From: Rhizobiaceae bacterium
GTDB lineage: Bacteria > Pseudomonadota > Alphaproteobacteria > Rhizobiales > Rhizobiaceae
NCBI GenBank assembly: GCA_019635755.1
Contig: JAHBYW010000007.1
Span: forward strand, 186,001-250,000
Reading direction: 5' to 3'
Length of the DNA stretch: 64,000 nt
In this document: positions 59,045 to 64,000 of the stretch, one piece after another
Numbering within the stretch: position 1 is the stretch's first letter
Layout of the letters: each line of letters starts with the position of its first letter
Made by a program: the position numbers and the translations under genes
Notes under the pieces: generated by a model
What the model was told of the DNA's origin: nothing
What the model saw: only the letters and a program-made list of their open reading frames with translations
Databases searched by the model: none

Positions 59045-59719
59045 CTAGCGCAGGACGTAGACGATCCGCCGCGAGTCGGGCTCGACGAGAACCGGCTGAC
59101 CGTTCACGTAGACGTAGCGGTACTCGTAGTCCGGAACGGCGCGCAGCTCGACCGTGTCGGGCAGCGTCGCGCCGACCACGACTTCGCCCTCGAGATAGAC
59201 AGGATCGCCGCGCTGCTCGGAGACATAGGTGCGGACGCTGCCGGGCGGGTCGATGACGGTGCCCGTGGCCGCGCCGCCCAGCGCCCCGGCCGCGCCGCCG
59301 ACGATCGCGCCGACCGGGCCGGCGATGATGGCGCCGCCGATGGCGCCGGCCGTGCCGCCGGTGATCGCGCCGGTGGTCTGACCGTCAGTCGACGGGGCGG
59401 GGACGATGCGGACGCCGGAATCGGCCGGCCGCTCCGTCAGCACGACAGCCTGCCCGCCGAAATCGCCGGTCAGGTAATCGGAATAGGCCCAGCCGCTGCC
59501 GCCGGCAAACGCGACGGTGCACCATTTGCTGCCCTCGAGGCAGCCCTCGAGCGTCGCGCCCTGGCCGGCGCCGATCATGCCGATCACGGGATGTTCCGGA
59601 CCCGGGCCGGCACGAACGTTGAGATCGGTGGTTGCCACGACGGCGCTCTGGGCGAAGGCCGCGCCGCTCATCGCGACAAGCATCGACGCTGCGGCAAGGG
59701 CGATATGGTTGCGTTTCAT
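59045..59719 (-). CDS. Secreted SH3-domain and DUF1236 protein
   Basis: A 224-residue protein. The signal peptide is MKRNHIALAAASMLVAMSGA. A bacterial SH3 domain follows (ATTDLNVRAGPGPEHPVIGM to GSGWAYSDYL). A Gly/Ala-rich helical stretch of glycine-zipper type (GAIGGAIIAGPVGAIVGGAA) is in the middle. The C-terminal DUF1236 part has PVYLEGEVVVGATLPDTVEL and YRYVYVNGQPVLVEPDSRRI. It may interact with peptidoglycan or the outer membrane. ATG 59719 overlaps the amine oxidase stop (ATGA). Confidence 0.86.
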   Translation of the reverse strand: MKRNHIALAAASMLVAMSGAAFAQSAVVATTDLNVRAGPGPEHPVIGMIGAGQGATLEGCLEGSKWCTVAFAGGSGWAYSDYLTGDFGGQAVVLTERPADSGVRIVPAPSTDGQTTGAITGGTAGAIGGAIIAGPVGAIVGGAAGALGGAATGTVIDPPGSVRTYVSEQRGDPVYLEGEVVVGATLPDTVELRAVPDYEYRYVYVNGQPVLVEPDSRRIVYVLR

Positions 59720-61068
59720 GTCGGTTGTACTCCGTTCTGGTCGTCCCTCGCGGGCCCAACGGAAGACCGCCGGATCGGTTCCTGAATTTTGTCGCCCATC
59801 TCCCGCCGCTGCGAGGTGCCGACCGCTGGACAGCCGCCGTTCAGCCGCTCGATCAGCTGCAGCGCCACCGCCTCGCCGGACAGCCGGGCGCCCGCGCATG
59901 TCTGCATCAGCGGGCCGGCAAGATGCTCGCCGGCGAAGAAGATCTTGTCCGCGACCGGCTGCTTCAGCACGTCGCGCGCACCGGCGCGGCCGGGCCGGGC
60001 GGCCGCGTAGGCGCCGCGCACGTAGCGTTCGGCCGCCCAGTTGGTCATCATCGAGCGGCGGACGTGCGAGCGGATGTCGCCGCCGAAGATGTCGACCAGC
60101 CGGTTGACCACGAAGTCCACGCCGGCCGCCTCGCCGGCGGCGGAAAGCTCCCACGCGAAGTCGCCGCCGACAAAACCCACCATGAGGTCGAGGTCGAAGG
60201 GGAAGCAGAGGAAATAGACGTCGTGGCGGGCCGGCCGCTCGATCAGCAGGTCCTCGAAGGGTCGGAGGCCGAGGCGCGTACCCGTGATCTCCACCGGGAT
60301 CTTCGTCAGCAGTCCCATCGGCAGGTCGAAGAAGGCGCGCATGTGCGCTTCCGGCAGGTCGGGGAAGAAGTCGATCTCCTCGAAGGCCAGTACCGCCGGT
60401 GACGCGGTGACGATGACGGCGCGGCCACGGATCCAGCCCCGCGGCGTCACGATCTCGACGCCGTTGCCGTCCCAGCGGATCTTGTTCACCGGGGTCGACA
60501 ATTCGACAGGCACGTCGGCACCCCAGCGCGCGACCAGTGCGCCGAACCCCTCGCGGGTGAAGTAGTTCGGCTCGAGGTCGGCGGCCTGGCGAAAGTCCTG
60601 GACCGAAATCTCGTCATAATCGACGCCGAAATCCATCGGCCCGGCGAAGGTGGCGGCAGCTCTCGGCGCATGCCCGCTGGCCAGCAGCGCGGAGACGCGG
60701 TCGTCCCGGCCGTCATAGGTCTCGAGCAGCTTCGCGAGCTGCGCGTCGGCGTCGCGCATGTCGGCCTCGTCCGTCTCGCCGGCCTTCGTCCGTCCGAAAT
60801 AAAGGTGGTCGACCTCCATCGGATGGTGATGCAGCGTCCAGTCGGCGGTCTTGGCCTCCTCGAAGAAGGGGTTGCGGTCCGCGGCGTGCAGCCAGGCGCA
60901 GCCAATGTCGAAGGGCACACCGAAATGATCGGACGAGGTGAAGGCGCGACCACCGATCCGATCCATCGCCTCGACGACCTTGAACGACAGGCCGGCGGCC
61001 CGGACAGTCTTGGCGGCGGCGAGGCCGGCGGCGCCCGCGCCAACGATCACAACGTCGACATCAGTCAT
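59716..61068 (-). CDS. FAD-dependent amine oxidase family protein
   Basis: A 450-residue flavoprotein of the monoamine oxidase family. The FAD-binding motif is DVVIVGAGAAGLAAAKTVRA with VVEAMDRIGGRAFTSSD. The C-terminal FAD region has KIFFAGEHLAGPLMQTCAGA and RLSGEAVALQLIERL. The substrate is unknown. ATG 61068 follows GAGGGG. It overlaps the next gene by 4 bp, an unexpected coupling of an oxidase with an envelope protein. Confidence 0.88.
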   Translation of the reverse strand: MTDVDVVIVGAGAAGLAAAKTVRAAGLSFKVVEAMDRIGGRAFTSSDHFGVPFDIGCAWLHAADRNPFFEEAKTADWTLHHHPMEVDHLYFGRTKAGETDEADMRDADAQLAKLLETYDGRDDRVSALLASGHAPRAAATFAGPMDFGVDYDEISVQDFRQAADLEPNYFTREGFGALVARWGADVPVELSTPVNKIRWDGNGVEIVTPRGWIRGRAVIVTASPAVLAFEEIDFFPDLPEAHMRAFFDLPMGLLTKIPVEITGTRLGLRPFEDLLIERPARHDVYFLCFPFDLDLMVGFVGGDFAWELSAAGEAAGVDFVVNRLVDIFGGDIRSHVRRSMMTNWAAERYVRGAYAAARPGRAGARDVLKQPVADKIFFAGEHLAGPLMQTCAGARLSGEAVALQLIERLNGGCPAVGTSQRREMGDKIQEPIRRSSVGPARDDQNGVQPT

Positions 61069-61098
61069 GGCGAATGTCCCCTCGAAACCTCGCAAGTG

Positions 61099-61121
61099 CT
61101 TGATGTTAGGGATTCATCAAG
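61099..61121. promoter_or_regulatory. Inverted repeat between divergent genes
   Basis: CTTGATG (61099-61105) and CATCAAG (61115-61121) are 7-bp arms with a 9-bp spacer, 31 bp before the amine oxidase ATG. The position suits an operator. Confidence 0.4.
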
Positions 61122-61254
61122 GCATCGGCCAGCATGACTTGGTTTGGCCGCAAAGCCGGGCATAACGGTGACAACCGCAGGTTTGGCTGGCACACTGCCA
61201 AAACATTGCGTGCCGAGATGCGATATTCTCGAGAACCGAGACGAGGAGAACTGA

Positions 61255-62043
61255 ATGGTACTGGGAGCCACGATGAGAATCCTGGCCGCGGCCGTGGTCG
61301 CGCTGGGCATGGCGGGCGCCGCCCAGGCCGCATCTTGCGGCAAGGATGCCTCCGGGTTCGAGGCCTGGAAGGAAGGGTTTGCACAGCAGGCGAAGTCTGC
61401 CGGCGTCAAGAGTCGCGGCCTGAAGGCGCTGGAAGGCGCAAAATACGCGACCGCCACGATCAAGGTCGACCGCGCCGTGAAGAAGGCCTTCAGCGGCTCC
61501 GTCGAGGACTTCATGAAGCGGCGTGGCGGCGCGTCGATCATCAGCAAGGGCCGTACGCTGAAGAAGCAGAACGCCTCGCTGTTCGCCGAGATCGAACGCA
61601 AATACGGCGTGCCGGCCGGTCCGCTGCTCGCCATCTGGGGCATGGAGACGGGCTTCGGCGGCTTCATGGGCAACCAGAACACGGTCTCCGCCATCGTCAC
61701 GCTGGCCTATGACTGCCGGCGGCCGGACTTCTTCACCCCGCACGCCATCGCCGCACTCCAGCTCGTCGATCGCGGCATCCTGACGGCAAGCTCGGTCGGC
61801 GCCGCCCATGGCGAGATCGGCCACACGCAGTTCCTCCCGGGCAACGTGCTGAAGTACGGCGTCGGCGGCGGCAACCTGCGCGACAAGGAGACGGCCCTGA
61901 AGTCGACGGCCAACTTCCTGCGCAGCCACGGCTATTCCGGCGGCCGCGCGAGCCGGAACGCGGGCGCGATCGCTGGATGGAACGCGGCCAAGGTCTATCA
62001 GCAGGCCATCATCATCATGGCCGACGCTATCGACGACGGCTGA
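61255..62043 (+). CDS. Lytic murein transglycosylase, MltB type
   Basis: A 262-residue periplasmic peptidoglycan lyase (GH103-like). The signal is around MRILAAAVVALGMAGAAQA. The catalytic Glu is in IWGMETGFGGFMGNQNTVSA, followed by LAYDCRRPDFFTPHAIAAL and GEIGHTQFLPGNVLKYGV. It is shorter than E. coli MltB and lacks a lipobox. ATG 61255 has GAGGAGAA; ATG 61273 with GGGAG gives a cleaner signal peptide and is an alternative. Ends in a strong terminator. Confidence 0.9.
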   Translation: MVLGATMRILAAAVVALGMAGAAQAASCGKDASGFEAWKEGFAQQAKSAGVKSRGLKALEGAKYATATIKVDRAVKKAFSGSVEDFMKRRGGASIISKGRTLKKQNASLFAEIERKYGVPAGPLLAIWGMETGFGGFMGNQNTVSAIVTLAYDCRRPDFFTPHAIAALQLVDRGILTASSVGAAHGEIGHTQFLPGNVLKYGVGGGNLRDKETALKSTANFLRSHGYSGGRASRNAGAIAGWNAAKVYQQAIIIMADAIDDG

Positions 62044-62066
62044 TCCAGCCGCGTCGCCGGACCGTC

Positions 62067-62090
62067 AAAGGCGCCTCCGGGCGCCTTTTT
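62067..62090 (+). terminator. Rho-independent terminator of the transglycosylase gene
   Basis: The stem AAAGGCGCC/GGCGCCTTT has a 4-nt loop TCCG and a run of five T (62086-62090). It begins 24 bp after the stop codon. Confidence 0.92.
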
Positions 62091-62131
62091 AGTTTCCGCT
62101 TTGGTTCGGTCGGTAACAGCCGAGCGTGGCG

Positions 62132-62776
62132 TCACACGCCCTTGCCGGTGTCGCCGTTGATGGCGATGAAGGAGTGGATGTACTGCACCGTCGGCGAGAT
62201 GAAGTCGATCGCCGGGCGCAGCCCCGCGACACGGCCGAGTTCAGCCGCGTAGTGATTGCAGTTGTAACCGAACATGTGCCAGAGCGGCGGCTTCGCCAGC
62301 TTGGCCCGCACCTTGCCCAGCAGCGCCTGGTATTCGCTTTCGGTCAGGTCGACGCGGTAGGCCGCCAGCGTCCCCTGCGTGCAGTCGTGCTCGCGCGGCG
62401 TGACATAAGCTTTGATCGGCACCGCCATCGCCGAATACATGCCCACCGCTCCGCCCGTCGGGTAGAGTCCCGTATACTGAAACGTCACGGGATTGCCGTT
62501 CGGGTCGAGCCGGCCGAAGACGACGTACATGTGGCCGGAACTGATCAGCTGCTCGCGCCGCGCCCGGTACTCGATGTAGCCCGCGGCGCCCGGCTTTACG
62601 CGGTGCGCGATCAGCTTGGCCCTGCCGCCGACGGTGCCGTAGTCCGCGCAGGTCAGTTGCGGGATGTCGAGCGGATAGCCGGCATCGTTCGACGCGGGCG
62701 CGAGCGCCGTCGTCGACTGGCACGCGGCCAGGCCAAGCGCCAGCAATGGCGACAGGATCCGGAACGATTTCGGCAC
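62132..62776 (-). CDS. Lipoprotein with a possible permuted papain-like fold
   Basis: A 214-residue lipoprotein with lipobox LAAC (Cys19). The mature part has SSGHMYVVFGRLDPNGNPV with His82, and later HMFGYNCNHYAAELGRVAG with Cys173. His before Cys at this distance, with small residues after the Cys, is the arrangement of circularly permuted papain-like proteins (YiiX/LRAT/PPPDE). That assignment is inference. It would be a periplasm-facing amidase or peptidase. ATG 62776. Convergent with the transglycosylase gene. Confidence 0.75.
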   Translation of the reverse strand: MPKSFRILSPLLALGLAACQSTTALAPASNDAGYPLDIPQLTCADYGTVGGRAKLIAHRVKPGAAGYIEYRARREQLISSGHMYVVFGRLDPNGNPVTFQYTGLYPTGGAVGMYSAMAVPIKAYVTPREHDCTQGTLAAYRVDLTESEYQALLGKVRAKLAKPPLWHMFGYNCNHYAAELGRVAGLRPAIDFISPTVQYIHSFIAINGDTGKGV

Positions 62777-62908
62777 GGCGGGCAGTCACCCTCGGGGATG
62801 GCTCCCCTCTACCACGCGGGTTGCATCCCGTGGAAACGGCAATTTTGCGGCGAAGGCGGTTTCGCGGTCGCGTTGCCGAAAGGCCGCAGCGGCGGTCGTG
62901 GCCATTTG

Positions 62909-63496
62909 TCAGTGGATGAAGGGGATCACCCGCCACGTACGCGCCGCATAGGCACGCCACTCCTCGCCGAAGGCCTGCTCCATCATCCGCTCCTCCGGAC
63001 CGATGCGCAGGAAGAACAGCGTGCCGAAGCCGGCGAGCCCCGCCAGTCCGGCGATCCAGTTCGGCAGCAGCAGCGCCTGCGCCAGCGCCATCAGCCAGAA
63101 GGCGGAATACATCGGGTGCCGCACGCGCGCGTAGATTCCGGTGGTCACGAGCTTGTGATCTTCCTTCAGCTGCAGCGACACGGACCACATCTTTCCGAGC
63201 GCCTTGTGGGTGCGCCGGAAGAGCACCAGCGCCGCGACCAGGGCGGCGAGGCCCAGCGCGAACAGCCACGGGCTCGCCGCATAGCTCGCGACCCGCGGCT
63301 GGCCGCTCGCAACATAGATCGCCGGCAGGATGCCGAGGCCGATCGTCGAGATCGCCATCCGGAGCCATTCGTCGCTTGTCTTGCGGTCGTCGCTGACGTG
63401 CGCGCGCCGGGCGCGTCGCTCGAATGAAAAGCGGATCGCGTACCAGCCGACGACGAGCAGAACCCAGGCCATGCGACCGGCGATGTCGAGCGTCAT
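62909..63496 (-). CDS. Isoprenylcysteine carboxyl methyltransferase-family membrane protein
   Basis: A 195-residue protein with about five hydrophobic segments. The C-terminal ICMT/PEMT-type SAM-binding part has KLVTTGIYARVRHPMYSAFW and GPEERMMEQAFGEEWRAYAA, with the diagnostic RHPxY and EE. Lipid or small-molecule methylation is probable, substrate unknown. ATG 63496 overlaps the preceding stop (ATGA), which decides the start. Confidence 0.87.
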   Translation of the reverse strand: MTLDIAGRMAWVLLVVGWYAIRFSFERRARRAHVSDDRKTSDEWLRMAISTIGLGILPAIYVASGQPRVASYAASPWLFALGLAALVAALVLFRRTHKALGKMWSVSLQLKEDHKLVTTGIYARVRHPMYSAFWLMALAQALLLPNWIAGLAGLAGFGTLFFLRIGPEERMMEQAFGEEWRAYAARTWRVIPFIH

Positions 63497-64000
63497 GGCG
63501 AGGCCGCTCCGCTGTCTGCCCATGTGTCGCGCAGGCCGCCCCGCGCCGTCACCTCCGCGAACGGTTCAGGGCCGCAGAGCATGGCGTGAAACGAATAATG
63601 ATGTCGCCGCTCGACGGCGTAGACGTACTGGCGGTGCGTGCGGAAGAGGTCGCGGCGGATGGCCCTGTAGGATTGCGGCGACAGCTGGCTGCGGAAGCGC
63701 ACGCGGATAGTGTTCGGCGGCGTGCCCCCTGCGATCCCGAGGTCGCGCGCCGGGTCGGACTTGTAGAAATTGATCGGGTCGGTCAGCGACTGCACGTCGA
63801 GCCAGGGAACGCCGGCCCGGACGACCGTGGCCGTCGCAGCGCGTAGCGCCTTTGCGCCGGGATGCAGCGCCACCTTCAGCAGGCTGGAGCCGACCGTCAT
63901 CAGCCCGGGCCGGCGACCGCCAAGCACGCTGGCTTCCAAGGCCGCAGACAGGGCGAACATCGCCGTGAAGGCGCCAAAACTATGCGCGGCGAACACGATC
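63493..64000 (-). CDS. C-terminal part of an alpha/beta-hydrolase-like protein, 5' end beyond window
   Basis: The frame is open to the right edge and gives the last about 168 residues. IVFAAHSFGAFTAMFALSAA resembles the nucleophile elbow of alpha/beta hydrolases (H-S-F-G with Ser as nucleophile). TVGSSLLKVALHPGAKAL, then LDVQSLTDPINFYKSDPARD and YVYAVERRHHYSFHAML follow. The substrate is unknown. Its stop overlaps the ICMT-like gene start. Confidence 0.65.
   Translation of the reverse strand, partial: IVFAAHSFGAFTAMFALSAALEASVLGGRRPGLMTVGSSLLKVALHPGAKALRAATATVVRAGVPWLDVQSLTDPINFYKSDPARDLGIAGGTPPNTIRVRFRSQLSPQSYRAIRRDLFRTHRQYVYAVERRHHYSFHAMLCGPEPFAEVTARGGLRDTWADSGAASP

Overview
The window is GC-rich chromosomal DNA from an alphaproteobacterium of the order Rhizobiales. 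It is most likely in or near Phyllobacteriaceae/Mesorhizobium. The evidence is an Omp19-type lipoprotein, the mdh-sucC-sucD-sucA-sucB-lpd operon, an sdhCDAB operon, a DUF1127 small protein, DUF2794, ftsY/mtaB/dapF/ispZ synteny, and rhizobial-type palindromic intergenic elements. No rRNA, tRNA, CRISPR array, transposase or prophage was recognised. The content is mainly housekeeping, with a few accessory insertions.

Layout. From 0 to 12.7 kb: a 3'-truncated YceH-like gene, ccmA, acnA, zapE, omp19, a VOC protein, small secreted/membrane proteins, then dapF-mtaB-ftsY-(palindromic element)-ispZ-PPOX. From 12.8 to 25.6 kb: a DUF1127 gene, a GNAT gene, then the TCA operon mdh-sucC-[vapB-vapC]-sucD-sucA-sucB-two secreted unknowns-two MAPEG proteins-lpd. 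From 25.7 to 29.7 kb on the minus strand: an acyltransferase, two small envelope proteins, a TraB/GumN protein and xerC. From 29.7 to 37.6 kb: rimM-trmD-rplS, a GNAT gene, an amino-acid ABC transporter cluster without its ATPase but with a GNAT and a methyltransferase, an MgtC-like protein and leuC. From 37.6 to 44.7 kb: a perfect 32-bp palindrome, a small protein, a GGDEF cyclase, a MliC-like lipoprotein and sdhC-sdhD-sdhA-DUF3052-sdhB. From 44.8 to 49.3 kb: ccmB, an LLM-family oxidoreductase, rhuM, then ccmC-ccmD-ccmG. From 49.3 to 57 kb: DUF2332, DUF1223, DUF2794, an ACT protein, a tiny lipoprotein, an M24 peptidase, a decayed SEC-C gene and ffh-chorismate mutase-rpsP. From 57 to 64 kb: a decayed GNAT gene, a marR-paaI pair, an SH3/DUF1236 protein, an amine oxidase, an MltB-like transglycosylase, a lipoprotein, an ICMT-like protein and a truncated hydrolase.

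How the genes work together. AcnA, Mdh, SucCD, SucAB-Lpd and SdhCDAB cover much of the TCA cycle. The Ccm proteins mature the cytochromes c of the same respiratory chain. FtsY and Ffh form the SRP targeting pathway. RpsP, RplS, RimM and TrmD serve ribosome assembly and tRNA modification.

Main points of interest. (1) Two normally contiguous gene sets are split: ccmA lies 43.6 kb from ccmBCDG, and ffh-rpsP lies about 23 kb from rimM-trmD-rplS. Both patterns fit inversions. (2) A VapBC-type toxin-antitoxin pair, with a 14-bp-arm palindrome in front, lies between sucC and sucD. (3) An LLM oxidoreductase and a RhuM gene lie between ccmB and ccmC, bracketed by 11-bp direct repeats. (4) Two pseudogenes lie near 54-58 kb. 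(5) A possibly leaderless, self-repressed marR gene sits at 58 kb. I did not find a clearly new multi-gene system. The most unusual clusters are the ATPase-less ABC/GNAT/methyltransferase operon and the extended sucB-lpd segment.
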